Positions 1 through 9,516 of a DNA stretch of 64,000 nt are shown here, piece by piece. The DNA is taken from NCBI RefSeq assembly GCF_002140975.2, contig NZ_CP147247.1:682001-746000 (forward strand). The letters are read 5' to 3'. Every line of letters starts with the position of its first letter. The stretch's first letter is position 1. Source of the DNA: Enterococcus sp. 9E7_DIV0242. Its GTDB lineage: Bacteria; Bacillota; Bacilli; Lactobacillales; Enterococcaceae. A model generated the notes under the pieces. That model worked only from the letters and a program-made list of their open reading frames with translations, had not been told where the DNA came from and ran no database searches. The position numbers and the translations under genes were made by a program.

Positions 1-2
1 AT

Positions 3-98
3 CGTGCACTACTTCCCACTATGTCCGAAGGAATCCAACAGTTGTATAGGACAGAGGTTAAGCTATTAGTAGCATTGGAGAAGAGCATTAGCCTGTAA
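3..98 (+). CDS. 3' end of an unidentified protein (partial)
   Basis: The frame starting at base 3 is open from the window edge to a TAA at 96-98 and encodes about 31 residues ending in EKSISL. A good hairpin terminator follows at once, which supports a real gene end. The fragment is too short to assign a family; it is leucine-rich and probably helical. The rest of the gene lies outside the window. Confidence 0.4.
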   Translation, partial: RALLPTMSEGIQQLYRTEVKLLVALEKSISL

Positions 99-113
99 TG
101 AAACGAACTAAAA

Positions 114-155
114 AACAAGCGTCCACCAGTTACTTCCGGTAGACGCTTGTTCCTC
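114..155 (+). terminator. Hairpin terminator after the partial gene
   Basis: A 10-bp perfect stem (AACAAGCGTC at 114-123 pairing with GACGCTTGTT at 142-151) is extended inward by CACC/GGT pairing. It sits just after the stop at 98. The T-rich tail is modest, so strength is uncertain. It could also end transcription of the convergent gene that stops at 242. Confidence 0.6.
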
Positions 156-241
156 GTTTCTATAGAAAATGAAAATTCAATGATATTCTTAGTGATTACC
201 TAGGTTCGATCAAAAAAACCACTAAACAGAACTCAGCATTT

Positions 242-652
242 TCAAAGGTTATCTTCAATTTGCTCAAAGTCTGTCACTCCATTTTGATGTACCTTCGCTG
301 TGTAAACATCAAAAGAAACAATGACAGGATTCTTATGATCCAATAATTTTTGATAATCATTTAGTCTGTCTTCGATCACTGTATACCCATCGATTGGATG
401 GATCGAGAAGACCCCTTTTAGTAATAAGCTTTGATGCTCTGCTTCATTGTAACAACAAACATTCCCTTTACTGTCCTGCTTAATATTCTTTACCGTACCG
501 CCGTCTCCATCTACATAGAACTTCAGCGTATAAAAATCAAGTCTGGCAATTGGCTTCGATACAACAATCGTATTTGGAAAACCATTTCTATCAATAGTGG
601 AGAGCAAAAAAGAACTACTACTTTCTATCAGCTTGCGAATTTCTTCAATCAC
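242..652 (-). CDS. Pyridoxamine 5'-phosphate oxidase-like (flavin-binding split-barrel) protein
   Basis: A 136-residue protein starting at GTG 652, chosen because AAGGGGGA lies seven bases upstream; longer in-frame starts have no such site. The N-terminal part (IRKLIESSSSFLLSTIDRNG, then a beta strand ending in SKPIAR) followed by TLKFYVDGDGGTVKNIKQDSKG is the usual pattern of the PNPOx-like/general stress protein 26 group: an antiparallel split barrel that binds FMN or a related cofactor. The substrate is unknown. It stands alone, convergent with the upstream partial gene. The family is clear at fold level; the enzymatic role is not. Confidence 0.65.
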   Translation of the reverse strand: MIEEIRKLIESSSSFLLSTIDRNGFPNTIVVSKPIARLDFYTLKFYVDGDGGTVKNIKQDSKGNVCCYNEAEHQSLLLKGVFSIHPIDGYTVIEDRLNDYQKLLDHKNPVIVSFDVYTAKVHQNGVTDFEQIEDNL

Positions 653-860
653 AATTGCTTCCCCCTTGATGTTTTTCTTCATTATACACAATACGATAAG
701 AATGCGATACAATAATCAACTTCACATATCCATCAATCAGACATATTATAAGTTCACACTAACACAGAAAGAGAAATAGTTGTTTTCATCGTACATCTAC
801 CTACAAAATTGAAGCCCAAAATTTATTTTACCATCATCGCCAATGTTAACACTAGAAATA

Positions 861-3281
861 TCATTTATTATCACTTACTTTCAACCAAGTGCTCAATTCT
901 GGCTCTATTCCCTCATCTTCCTGAACAATCACCATCAGCTTTCCGGAAAACAGGCATTTTTCTTGTATATTATACCCCGATAAATCAGCTGGATTTCCAT
1001 TGGCTAGGCCAATAATCGTTCCGCCGCTTACTGAAACCACTACCTCAGACTCTGCTGTCGGTACAAAATTTCCTGCTCGATCCACACCATTGATTTCAAA
1101 TAACCTATATTTTTCACCGCTATAGCGTTCATTGATCGTCACATCTGCTATTCGTCCACTCGTTATCCTGAAATCTTCAACACGCTGATTCGCAGCATAG
1201 CCTACAGCTTTCAAGCAACCCGCTTCAAAGGGAACCTGCCATGTCGTATACTCTTTTCCTGCTTGTTTTTTCCCATAGCTTTTCTCATTGATAAACAGCT
1301 CAACCTCCGGGCAATTTGAGAATACCCGAACTTCTGTCCGACCATCCTCAGTCAAAATTAATCCTTCTATATTCCAATGAGGCATGACATGAATCATCGG
1401 TGTAGCTGACCATTTCGATTGGTAATAGTAAAAATAATCCTTCTCGAATCCAACTGTATCGGTAATACCAAACTGCGAGCTGATACCCGGCCATGAAAAC
1501 GGTGCAGGTTCACCATAATAATCCATAAACGTCCATAAAAAAACACCGCCCATAAAAGGATACTTTTCCAAAAACTGCATAACCTCTTCCGGATATGCCG
1601 TACCACCAACTCCCGGCTCTCCTCGTTTTCGCTCCCCAGGAAGCACCATCGAATACAACGAACCAAAATTGGAGGTCTGACAATTTTCACCAGCATCTTT
1701 ATACTTTCCTCTAGTTGAAAAATAGGAAGCACTTTCCGTGCTGAGGTAAGCGTATTTCGGATGCTTTTCCTTTACTGCGATTAAGCCCGTTCCATTAACT
1801 CCGGCTTCCGGATAGTTTACACCCTTGATGTCAAAGTTGCTCATATAGCTTTCGTTCACGACACCCTCCGGATTCAGCAGCTCAGCAGAGACGATCAGAC
1901 TTTGTGTGGTTGCTTTACGGAGAACCGCTGTTAACCTTCGAGCGATTCGATCAGCAAGTGGTGTATTGCCGATCACCTCTTCATTGCAAAGCGACCAAAA
2001 ACAAACAGAAGGATGATTGCGTGTCTGCTTGACCATTTTTTCCAGTTCAGCGACCCGCCATTCACTGGATTCAAGAATTCGGTTTTCATTCATTACAATC
2101 ATTCCCAGTTCATCACACAGCTCTAACAATTCTTTCGATGCAAAATGATGCGCGCTGCGATAGGCGTTTACACCCATCTCTTTCATTTTTAAAAGCTTGT
2201 AACGCAAGATGTCTTTGTTCAGCGCGACCCCCACACCACCAAAATCTTGATGCTCACAGACACCTCTCAGCTCTGTTCGTTGTCCGTTTAGATAGAAACC
2301 AGTTGTCGTATAGTCGATCGTTCGGATGCCAAATGTTTGTCGATATATATCGACCACTTGATTTTCCAACAACAATTGGATTTCAGCAGTGTATAAATGA
2401 GGCGACTGTACAGACCACAGCTTGGGCTCACTCACTGTTTGAGAGTAGGTAAAATCTGTTGTGGTCAATGCCTCAAGTGTAAAATCGAATCCCTCTGTTT
2501 GACCAACAACACTAGCTCTGACACGTAGATTCCGTTGATCGATAAAGCTTTGATTGGTGACTCCAAGCGTAATTTTCAGCTGCGCTTGGTGCTCTGTTAT
2601 GGCAGTGGTTTCTATGAACGTCTCAAGTCGGTCGATTCGAATTTCCGGTAAAAATTCTAAAAAGACCTCTTTATAGATACCGGCACCTTCATACCACCAC
2701 CCCTCGGCTCCCGTTGTTGTATCCACTTTTACCAACAAAACATTGGTCCCTTCTTCTCCATATCGGACCAGTTCTGTGATATCAAACGAGAAGTCTGAAT
2801 AGCCGCTATAATGATCGCCCAGAAATACGCCATTCAGCCATACAGAAGCCATTCGCATCACACCCATAAAATGGATAAAGACCTGTTTATCGGCTACCTG
2901 CTCTTCGTCTAATGTGAAGGTTTTACGATAATAGCCGATACCATCAGGCTTAGAACCACTCATCAACAGTGCCGGCTCATTGACGTAAAGAAGCTCATTC
3001 TTCCAGTCATGAGGCAAATCGACCATCGTCCATTTCTCAGCAATACTGCCAGTCAGCTTTGTCCCCGCCAGTATTTCCAGTCCCTTGTCACGTTCACCTT
3101 GTGCAATCAAGCGTAAGAAATGCTCTCCACCTGCTCCGGTTAGAACCACTTCGCCCTCTTCATTCGTAAGAGGTGCCGTTAGTCCGCCAATCGCCGCAGC
3201 TTTTCTAACAGTTTTCATAGGCTCCTCAATTGCACCTAAATGAAATTGCCAGCCCTCATTTAACAACTGCTTTGTTCTCAT
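861..3281 (-). CDS. Glycoside hydrolase family 2 protein (beta-galactosidase/beta-glucuronidase type)
   Basis: 806 residues from ATG 3281, which has a purine-rich site (GAGAGGGGA) just upstream. Domain order follows GH2: N-terminal jelly-roll sugar-binding domain (about 80-230, with GYYRKTF and GWWYEGAGIYKEV), an Ig-like domain, a TIM barrel starting at GVCEHQD, and C-terminal beta domains of the kind found in Gram-positive beta-galactosidases. The expected acid/base Glu is in WSLCNEE near residue 434 and the nucleophile Glu in STESAS near 516. There is no signal peptide, so it acts on imported oligosaccharides. It is the last gene of the run RpiR regulator-GH1-EIIC-GH3-GH2, 37 bases after the GH3 gene. 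Exact sugar specificity cannot be read from the sequence. Confidence 0.85.
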   Translation of the reverse strand: MRTKQLLNEGWQFHLGAIEEPMKTVRKAAAIGGLTAPLTNEEGEVVLTGAGGEHFLRLIAQGERDKGLEILAGTKLTGSIAEKWTMVDLPHDWKNELLYVNEPALLMSGSKPDGIGYYRKTFTLDEEQVADKQVFIHFMGVMRMASVWLNGVFLGDHYSGYSDFSFDITELVRYGEEGTNVLLVKVDTTTGAEGWWYEGAGIYKEVFLEFLPEIRIDRLETFIETTAITEHQAQLKITLGVTNQSFIDQRNLRVRASVVGQTEGFDFTLEALTTTDFTYSQTVSEPKLWSVQSPHLYTAEIQLLLENQVVDIYRQTFGIRTIDYTTTGFYLNGQRTELRGVCEHQDFGGVGVALNKDILRYKLLKMKEMGVNAYRSAHHFASKELLELCDELGMIVMNENRILESSEWRVAELEKMVKQTRNHPSVCFWSLCNEEVIGNTPLADRIARRLTAVLRKATTQSLIVSAELLNPEGVVNESYMSNFDIKGVNYPEAGVNGTGLIAVKEKHPKYAYLSTESASYFSTRGKYKDAGENCQTSNFGSLYSMVLPGERKRGEPGVGGTAYPEEVMQFLEKYPFMGGVFLWTFMDYYGEPAPFSWPGISSQFGITDTVGFEKDYFYYYQSKWSATPMIHVMPHWNIEGLILTEDGRTEVRVFSNCPEVELFINEKSYGKKQAGKEYTTWQVPFEAGCLKAVGYAANQRVEDFRITSGRIADVTINERYSGEKYRLFEINGVDRAGNFVPTAESEVVVSVSGGTIIGLANGNPADLSGYNIQEKCLFSGKLMVIVQEDEGIEPELSTWLKVSDNK

Positions 3282-3318
3282 TTTTCTTTCCCCTCTCTTT
3301 TCTCGTTTCATCTCTTGC

Positions 3319-5022
3319 TCAAAACTGCGATAAAAACTCCCCACAAAAAGGATCGATTGGACTGATCCCTTCAAAGGCCTCTTGACCAGTGATTTTTCTG
3401 ACTGTTGCTTCAATCGTTGCCGGATTTCCCGTATAGGCATTGATAAATGTTGAAACATAAGGGATGTCAAATAGATGATACGGATTTGCAGTGGAAATAA
3501 AAACCGTCGGAATATCCTTTTCATACCAAGGTGCGTTAGCAGCCATCAAATGATTCCAGCTTAATCGTGTAACAGTTTGATTGCTTGCTGTTTCGATATT
3601 GGCAACATACAAGGCCAAATCAAATTTATTTTGGAGGTCTTCGATTCCTTCCTCAAACACCTCATGAAAATCCAGCTTTTTATTGTCATAAAGCTGTACC
3701 TCAAAGCCTGCTTCCTCTAGCTGACGTTTAAAAAGCGGCCCAACTTTTCCCCCTTCTTTAAAGCCCCCATCGTCTAAATCGCCAAGAACAACTAACCGAA
3801 TCCTAGGATAGCGTTGTGGTGATATCGGTAAATACTGTTCACGATCCTTGACCAGTGTAACCGATTGTTTCGCTATGGCTTGCGCTACCTGTTGATGTCC
3901 TTTTACATCCAACTTAGAGGGTGCCTCAGAATCAGCAAGTCGCTCACTTTCGTCAGACAATACACCTTGCGCCAGCTTTGTTGCCAAGATTCGGGTAACG
4001 GCCTCCTCCAATCGTTCCATACTAAGCCGACCATCTTCCAGCGCCGCATAAATCGCTTGATAATCCTCGTCAATATTCTTATTAAAAAGCAACATATCGA
4101 TTCCGGCGTTAATAGTGGTTACCAATAGCTCGCTACGAGACATGATCGTCGTGTAGCCCAACATCGGAGTCGCATCTGTGATAGCAAGACCATTGAACCC
4201 CAGTTTTTCTCTGAGTAATCCCTCCACCAATAATTTGGAACAAGAGGCCGGTAGCAGTTCGCTATCTTTGATTTTGGGCGAAAGCTTCCGTTCCCATGCT
4301 GGCTGATAAATATGTCCCACCATGATACAGCTGACGCCTGTTTGAATAAAGTCATGATAAAGCTTCCCGTAGCTGTCCATCCACTCCTCCGCAGAAAGCG
4401 AATTGACCGAACTCAATAGATGCTGATCTCTTTCATCTACCCCATCTCCTGGAAAATGCTTGATGACCGAAAGAATGCCGTTGTCTGAAAACCCTCTGAT
4501 TTGTTCCTGTGCCATCACTCGTACCCTCTCAGAATTATCTCCAAAGGTTCGTGTATTTGTAATAGGATTTCTGAAATTGTAATCAATATCAACGATTGGT
4601 GCAAATGCCATATTAACGCCTACTTGATGAGCTTCAGCGCCAGCAACATGGCCTAGATGATACGCATTTTCCGGATTATTTGTTGCAGCAATTTGCAGCG
4701 GCATCCCAACCCAGGTTCCCTCTGTAACAATTCCATTTCCACCAGACTCTATATTAGCAGCGATAAACATCGGAATTGAACTGGCAGTTTGCGCTGTATC
4801 AATTTGACGTTTGATTTTTTTATACGTAGCAGGACGATACATCATTCCTCCCGGCTGATATTTTTGAACAAAAGCCGCAATATCCACCATTGATTCATCC
4901 TGCCCAATGACAAAAAAGAGCTGGCCAATTTTCTCTCTGACAGTCATCGTTCTAACCATTTGTTTGATTTTCATTGTTTGACCCTTCTTTAAATGATATG
5001 GTGCCTTCATTAATTCAACCAT
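3319..5022 (-). CDS. Glycoside hydrolase family 3, NagZ-like beta-N-acetylhexosaminidase
   Basis: 567 residues from ATG 5022, preceded by a strong GCAGGAGGA site. The N-terminal GH3 barrel begins at TVREKIGQLFFVIG and contains KHFPGDG near residue 189 followed by DQH, resembling the Asp-His catalytic loop of NagZ enzymes. The likely nucleophile Asp is in AITDAT near 282. A C-terminal domain of about 200 residues follows, as in the two-domain Firmicutes NagZ proteins. No signal peptide is visible, so it should work in the cytoplasm, perhaps on GlcNAc-containing glycosides or muropeptides. Its place between a cellobiose-type PTS EIIC and a GH2 enzyme suggests a host-glycan or chitobiose-like substrate. 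A beta-glucosidase activity cannot be excluded. Confidence 0.8.
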   Translation of the reverse strand: MVELMKAPYHLKKGQTMKIKQMVRTMTVREKIGQLFFVIGQDESMVDIAAFVQKYQPGGMMYRPATYKKIKRQIDTAQTASSIPMFIAANIESGGNGIVTEGTWVGMPLQIAATNNPENAYHLGHVAGAEAHQVGVNMAFAPIVDIDYNFRNPITNTRTFGDNSERVRVMAQEQIRGFSDNGILSVIKHFPGDGVDERDQHLLSSVNSLSAEEWMDSYGKLYHDFIQTGVSCIMVGHIYQPAWERKLSPKIKDSELLPASCSKLLVEGLLREKLGFNGLAITDATPMLGYTTIMSRSELLVTTINAGIDMLLFNKNIDEDYQAIYAALEDGRLSMERLEEAVTRILATKLAQGVLSDESERLADSEAPSKLDVKGHQQVAQAIAKQSVTLVKDREQYLPISPQRYPRIRLVVLGDLDDGGFKEGGKVGPLFKRQLEEAGFEVQLYDNKKLDFHEVFEEGIEDLQNKFDLALYVANIETASNQTVTRLSWNHLMAANAPWYEKDIPTVFISTANPYHLFDIPYVSTFINAYTGNPATIEATVRKITGQEAFEGISPIDPFCGEFLSQF

Positions 5023-5052
5023 GTGTATTCCTCCTGCACTCTTCTTAATGAA

Positions 5053-5088
5053 ATGAGCGCAAGACGATGCATTGTGCCTTGCGCTCAT
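5053..5088 (-). other. Intercistronic hairpin between EIIC and GH3 genes
   Basis: An 11-bp perfect inverted repeat (ATGAGCGCAAG at 5053-5063 with CTTGCGCTCAT at 5078-5088) lies between the EIIC stop at 5125 and the GH3 ribosome binding site. No T-run follows on the minus strand, so it is more likely an RNA processing or stability element, or a leaky attenuator, than a full terminator. Confidence 0.6.
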
Positions 5089-5124
5089 CCCTATTATTTT
5101 GTTATGTCCTAACCGCTCTTTTAG

Positions 5125-6420
5125 CTATTGCTGCACCGCTTCTTCCTGTGCTAGATTTTCTTCCTTCACAGCTTGATTGTCTAGTGTTTTAAAGAATGGG
5201 AAGTAAATCAGCATGGATATCGCTGTTGCAAACAGTTCATATATACCAAATGAAAGACTGCCTTGAACCAGCCCATGAACAAGTGGCGGTAGAGCCCCTG
5301 CACCCAAGATGCCTATTGGTGCTGTGATAATTCCCAAAGAAATCAATGCATACCCAAGCGCAGTGATTACTAATGGTGTTAATAAGAACGGCACAAGCAG
5401 CATCACATTCAGCATGATCGGCATTCCAAAGACGACAGGCTCGTTGACACCAAATAAGCCGCTAGGAAATACAATTTTAGAGAACGCTTTGTATCGTTTA
5501 CTTTTTGAGAAAAAGAACATGTTCGTCACTAGTCCAATCGTCGCACCGCTTCCTCCCAAACAAGCCAAATCATATAATCCAAAGTTGATTGCATTTGGTA
5601 CCGCTTCGCCCGCAGCTACAGCGGCGCTATTGTCAGCTAAATAACCTAAGAAAATAGGCATCAGGATCGGTAACACGGTCATTGATCCATGAATACCGAA
5701 AAACCATAATAAGTTAGAAACTAGAATTAGAATCAAAAAGGCTGGCAATGAGCCTGTTAACGACTGTAAGGGTTCTTGAAGTAGCGTATAAATGAAATCC
5801 GTCGCTGTATCAAAGCTAGATAAGCTAAACAGAAGCTTGACGATGCCAAAGAATGTAGCGATCACTACAGCAGGAATCAATGAAGTAAACGACTTCGTTA
5901 CCATTTCCGGAACCCCTTCCGGCATCTTGATCGTAAAGTTCCTATTAACAAACACCTTCATCAGTTGAATCGTGATCAACGAGACAAAGATTGCCACAAA
6001 GACGCCTTTAGCTCCTAGGTAACTGGTATTGAGAAACGCAGTTCTTTCTTCCGGATTTTCAGTAAGTGGACTCAATAACAGAAAACTGACCAATGAAATC
6101 AAGCCTGTTCCCAAGGCCTGTTCCTTAATACCAAAAATTCCTGCACCGCAATAAGCTATACTAAATGCCATATATAGTCCTAAAAGATCGATCGTAAACG
6201 CTGGAATATAGTTCAACACGGTGCCAATATTGGTACTGACTAAGAAATTCTGATAGGGTTCCCAACTAAAGCTAGAGATAACTGTAAAGATAGACCCCAA
6301 CATAATGACACCCAATAAGGACATCGACCCCGTACTCACACTTTTCAAATATCTATTGGAAGAGATTTTATTAGCAACTGGAATAAAGCGTTTTTCCATA
6401 AAACGAATAAATGCATTCAT
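5125..6420 (-). CDS. PTS lactose/cellobiose-family EIIC permease
   Basis: 431 residues with about ten hydrophobic segments. It shows the EIIC hallmarks PEGVPEMVTKSFTSLIPA, WFFGIHGS and the substrate-binding loop FGVNEPVVFGMPIMLN, which place it in the Lac/cellobiose EIIC family. The start at 6420 has AAAGGAGCAAG nine bases upstream. It would import a beta-glucoside and phosphorylate it together with EIIA and EIIB, neither of which is encoded nearby, so it must borrow these from elsewhere. It lies 18 bases after the GH1 phospho-beta-glucosidase gene, which probably cleaves the imported phosphosugar. Confidence 0.9.
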   Translation of the reverse strand: MNAFIRFMEKRFIPVANKISSNRYLKSVSTGSMSLLGVIMLGSIFTVISSFSWEPYQNFLVSTNIGTVLNYIPAFTIDLLGLYMAFSIAYCGAGIFGIKEQALGTGLISLVSFLLLSPLTENPEERTAFLNTSYLGAKGVFVAIFVSLITIQLMKVFVNRNFTIKMPEGVPEMVTKSFTSLIPAVVIATFFGIVKLLFSLSSFDTATDFIYTLLQEPLQSLTGSLPAFLILILVSNLLWFFGIHGSMTVLPILMPIFLGYLADNSAAVAAGEAVPNAINFGLYDLACLGGSGATIGLVTNMFFFSKSKRYKAFSKIVFPSGLFGVNEPVVFGMPIMLNVMLLVPFLLTPLVITALGYALISLGIITAPIGILGAGALPPLVHGLVQGSLSFGIYELFATAISMLIYFPFFKTLDNQAVKEENLAQEEAVQQ

Positions 6421-6438
6421 TAGACTTGCTCCTTTTTA

Positions 6439-7803
6439 TTAGTAATTTTCTTTTATTTTTTTCTGGTACCAGTAGTAACTGTCTTTAGGAATTCTGCGAC
6501 ATTCTTTCACATCTGTATCGGTTCGATCCACATAAATCAGACCATACCGTTTTTTGAAGCCTTGATGGGAGCTGACCAAATCTAATAAGGACCAAGGACT
6601 ATACCCTAACAAAGGATAGCCTTCTTCGATAAAGCGTTCACATTGCTTGATATGCTGGTTTAAATAATCGATGCGGTAGTCATCATGAACCGTTCCATCT
6701 TCCAACACATCAGAAAAAGCAAGACCATTTTCAGTGACGATCATCGGCAATTTGTATTTTTCATAAATAGCTCGCATCCCAATATACAGACCTTCCGGAT
6801 CAATACCAAATTCCATCCATTTTGTTTTAACTAAATGCGGGTTATTCCCCAAAGTAAATAACTCATTACGATAAAAAGGTGGCAGTTTGCTTGTATCTTC
6901 ACCTTTTTCAACTGCGCGGATACAGGTACTGCAATAATAATTGATCCCGATGATATCAGGCTTGTTACTCTTTAGAATGAGTCGATCTTCTGGCTTTGTT
7001 TTCGGAAACCAGCCCTTAGTATGCAGATAATTGCTATAGCTTTTAGGATACTCGCCGTTCATTGACATATCAAGGAAACAATTTTGCAAAAAATCCTCTG
7101 CGTTTTTTGAAGCCAAAATATTTTCCGGTGAGGGGCTTTCTGGGTAAACGACTTGCATCGAACAAACCGGTCCGATTTTTCCATCCTTTACGATTTCTCT
7201 AAACCGCTGTATCGCTTTTTTCTCTGCTAAAGACATGTGATAGCTCATTTGATACATCTGTTTCATTTTTTCGTCCACGTCTGTTTCATGGTTACCATTC
7301 AAATCTGAGGCCGCACTGACAATCAGCTGTTCATTGATCGTTCCCCATAGCTTCACTCGATCTCCGAAATTTTGAAAGCAAACTTCTGCATAATCCACAA
7401 ACCGATCGACGCATTCTCTTGATTTCCAACCACCAAAGGCTGTAACAAAGGCTTGCGGCATTTCAAAATGATAAAGTGTAGGAAACGGGGTAATCCCTTT
7501 CCCTATACACGCATCAATCAATTGATTATAAAACTGAATCCCTTCTTGATTCGGTTCCATTCCTTCTCCCATTACCCGTGTCCAGTTGAACGAAAAACGA
7601 TAAAGATTGATTCCCAACTCTTCCATGAGCGCAATATCCTCTAACATATGATAGTAATGATCTGAGGCAATTTTTGAATCAGCGATCCCATCAGGTACAT
7701 TTCGGACATCGGTTGTCGCCACGCCCTTTCCTCCTTCACCGAAACCTCCTTCTACTTGAAATGCTGAGGTTGAAGCGCCCCAGTAAAAATCTTTTTTTCC
7801 CAT
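6439..7803 (-). CDS. GH1 6-phospho-beta-glucosidase
   Basis: 454 residues from ATG 7803, with AAAGGACGG upstream. The GH1 barrel is complete: N-terminal FYWGASTSAFQVEGG, acid/base Glu in TINEQ (about residue 156), nucleophile Glu in VTENG (about 357). The phosphate-recognising Ser/Lys/Tyr motif is present in SSHQGFKKRYGLIYVD, which marks 6-phospho enzymes rather than plain beta-glucosidases. TINEQ departs slightly from the usual T(F/L)NEP. It is first in the GH1-EIIC-GH3-GH2 run and downstream of an RpiR regulator, so it probably hydrolyses the product of the adjacent PTS. An imperfect CcpA-like box is visible near 7828-7841 but is not convincing. Confidence 0.9.
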   Translation of the reverse strand: MGKKDFYWGASTSAFQVEGGFGEGGKGVATTDVRNVPDGIADSKIASDHYYHMLEDIALMEELGINLYRFSFNWTRVMGEGMEPNQEGIQFYNQLIDACIGKGITPFPTLYHFEMPQAFVTAFGGWKSRECVDRFVDYAEVCFQNFGDRVKLWGTINEQLIVSAASDLNGNHETDVDEKMKQMYQMSYHMSLAEKKAIQRFREIVKDGKIGPVCSMQVVYPESPSPENILASKNAEDFLQNCFLDMSMNGEYPKSYSNYLHTKGWFPKTKPEDRLILKSNKPDIIGINYYCSTCIRAVEKGEDTSKLPPFYRNELFTLGNNPHLVKTKWMEFGIDPEGLYIGMRAIYEKYKLPMIVTENGLAFSDVLEDGTVHDDYRIDYLNQHIKQCERFIEEGYPLLGYSPWSLLDLVSSHQGFKKRYGLIYVDRTDTDVKECRRIPKDSYYWYQKKIKENY

Positions 7804-7870
7804 TCGTACATCCGTCCTTTCTTTATAAGAAAACGATACCATGATTGATTTACTCGGACGACAGCAAAAC

Positions 7871-7900
7871 AAGACCTCTGGTTTCAAATCCAGAGGCCTT
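7871..7900 (-). terminator. Terminator of the RpiR regulator gene
   Basis: AAGGCCTCTGG and CCAGAGGTCTT on the minus strand form a strong stem with an eight-base loop, followed by GTTTTG. It lies directly after the regulator stop at 7917 and before the GH1 gene, so the downstream operon probably needs its own promoter or readthrough. Confidence 0.7.
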
Positions 7901-7916
7901 GTTTCAAAATATGAAA

Positions 7917-8735
7917 CTATGTCGTTAAATAAATATTTCGCATATAATAATAAATCAACAGCTCCATCATATATAAGATAGAAATTCGCCCTTCCGTATT
8001 ATCATTGATTTCTCCGCAAACAACGATTTCATCTGCACTTCGCTCAATGATTGGCGAATTTTTGAAAGTAAATGCAATAATGGTGACATTCTTTTTCTTT
8101 AACGCAGAAATAACTTTTTCACTAAAATAGAAGAAACCGCCCTCCATTGAAAAAATCAGCGCCAAACCGTTTGGTTGGATATTTTCCACGAGTTCTAATT
8201 GCTCCTCCATCGTAAAGCCCATTTGGATAAGCTTATCCATACTTGCCATTTTACTTTGAAAATGTTGCCCCATAAAAGCCGCAAACTCCAAGCCTAATAC
8301 AGCCACATTCTCTGCCGAATGAATCGCCGACACGATTGTTTCAATTTGTGAAACTGCGACATGCTTCTTCACATATAGCAAATTAGTGAGAATGTTTTCC
8401 GTATAGTCATTGATAAACTCAGCTGTTTCTCCTTCAGAGGGCTGCACCAGCTTTTTCGAATAGTCACTGACAATATCGATCTCCTTTTCGACCGCGCTCT
8501 TGAACTCTGTATAAGAAGAGAAATCGATTAAACGGATAAAACGTGAAATAGCTGACGTAGAGACAAAGCATTTCTCCGACAAATCATAAATCGTCATCTG
8601 AGGAATTTCCGTAAAGTTTTTTAGAATTGCTTGTGCAATAAAGTAATTGTTGTCCTGCTTCTTTTGATTATTTATATAACGCAGTACAATACTTCTGACA
8701 GAGGTCCCTCGATTATCCAACCTCTCCACCTCCAA
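7917..8735 (-). CDS. RpiR/MurR-family transcriptional regulator
   Basis: About 272 residues. The N-terminal HTH_6 domain includes MTIYDLSEKCFVSTSAISRFIRLIDFSSYTEFK, and the C-terminal half is a SIS sugar-phosphate-binding domain (ENVAVLGLEFAAFMGQHF, then IFSMEGGFFYFSEKVISALKKKN). The start is uncertain: TTG 8735 has AGGAGAG eight bases upstream, while an internal TTG five codons later has GGAGG upstream. Members of the family sense phosphosugars. Its position suggests control of the GH1-EIIC-GH3-GH2 genes directly downstream on the same strand. Confidence 0.88.
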   Translation of the reverse strand: MEVERLDNRGTSVRSIVLRYINNQKKQDNNYFIAQAILKNFTEIPQMTIYDLSEKCFVSTSAISRFIRLIDFSSYTEFKSAVEKEIDIVSDYSKKLVQPSEGETAEFINDYTENILTNLLYVKKHVAVSQIETIVSAIHSAENVAVLGLEFAAFMGQHFQSKMASMDKLIQMGFTMEEQLELVENIQPNGLALIFSMEGGFFYFSEKVISALKKKNVTIIAFTFKNSPIIERSADEIVVCGEINDNTEGRISILYMMELLIYYYMRNIYLTT

Positions 8736-8846
8736 AATGTATTCTCTCCTAAATATACAATGAAAAAAGTGAGATTTAAAGCCTTATCTCTATTTCATGA
8801 AAAATTCAAACAGGAAATGTAGGTGCGCTCATGAGAATTCAAACAG

Positions 8847-8872
8847 AAAAAAGACCTCTGTAAGAGATCTTT
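8847..8872 (-). terminator. Terminator of the Cys-rich gene
   Basis: On the minus strand AAAGATCTCT-TAC-AGAGGTCTTT forms a compact hairpin, with one G-U pair, that runs into TTTCTG. It is about 45 bases after the stop at 8916. Confidence 0.65.
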
Positions 8873-8915
8873 AGACTGTTAAAATATGAATTTATTGGAC
8901 ATAACTTTTCTGCCG

Positions 8916-9404
8916 CTATGAAACTGACTTACGCACAGAAACCTCTGCACAGACTAGATCAGCTATATGTTTCGCACTTTCATTCGTTAGCAGAAAAAAC
9001 ATTCCGGCATTCCGGCATTTTTTATGTATATCTCCATTCAAGACATAAACAAAACCTTTAACACAGGTAGGGCTACAAGCACTAGGGTCAATAAGTCTCT
9101 TGCAGTCACGAGAAGCAGTCATTTTATTCTGCATATCAGCAGGCAAAGAAGCGATTATGTCCTCATACTTGCTTGCATGATCCCCATAAACTCTTGCCAA
9201 AATACCTGACTTGCGAAATACCCAATTCATGACTGTTTTTTTCTTCAGTTGGTATGAAGCAGTATAACCGCTTTTTACTTCTTTAATTACAAGGTCACAT
9301 CCCTGTTTAATAAGTATGTTATTAAGCTTCTCCACAAACCTTTGGTGTTCCGGCGCAACTGCCAGTAAAAAGTCTTTAAATGCCCCCTTTTCTTTTGCCA
9401 TCAT
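8916..9404 (-). CDS. Uncharacterised Cys-containing cytoplasmic protein
   Basis: 162 residues. Starts are ATG 9404 or the adjacent ATG 9401, both served by GAGGATGGG. No signal peptide or membrane segment is present. The N-terminal part is helical (FLLAVAPEHQRFVEKLNNILIKQG). The C-terminal half holds several cysteines in RDCKRLIDPSACSPTCVKGF, KKCRNAGMFF and LVCAEV, which could bind a metal. I do not recognise the family. It is a single gene with its own terminator, next to the beta-glycoside locus but apparently unrelated to it. Confidence 0.7.
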   Translation of the reverse strand: MMAKEKGAFKDFLLAVAPEHQRFVEKLNNILIKQGCDLVIKEVKSGYTASYQLKKKTVMNWVFRKSGILARVYGDHASKYEDIIASLPADMQNKMTASRDCKRLIDPSACSPTCVKGFVYVLNGDIHKKCRNAGMFFLLTNESAKHIADLVCAEVSVRKSVS

Positions 9405-9516
9405 ATTTTCCCATCCTCAAATTTTAATTTAGTAAATTGTAGCATGGTTAAAAGCGAAAGAACAATTTTGAATAATTATTACTGTTCTTTATAGTTTGAT
9501 TTTGTCTACAGTCTGA

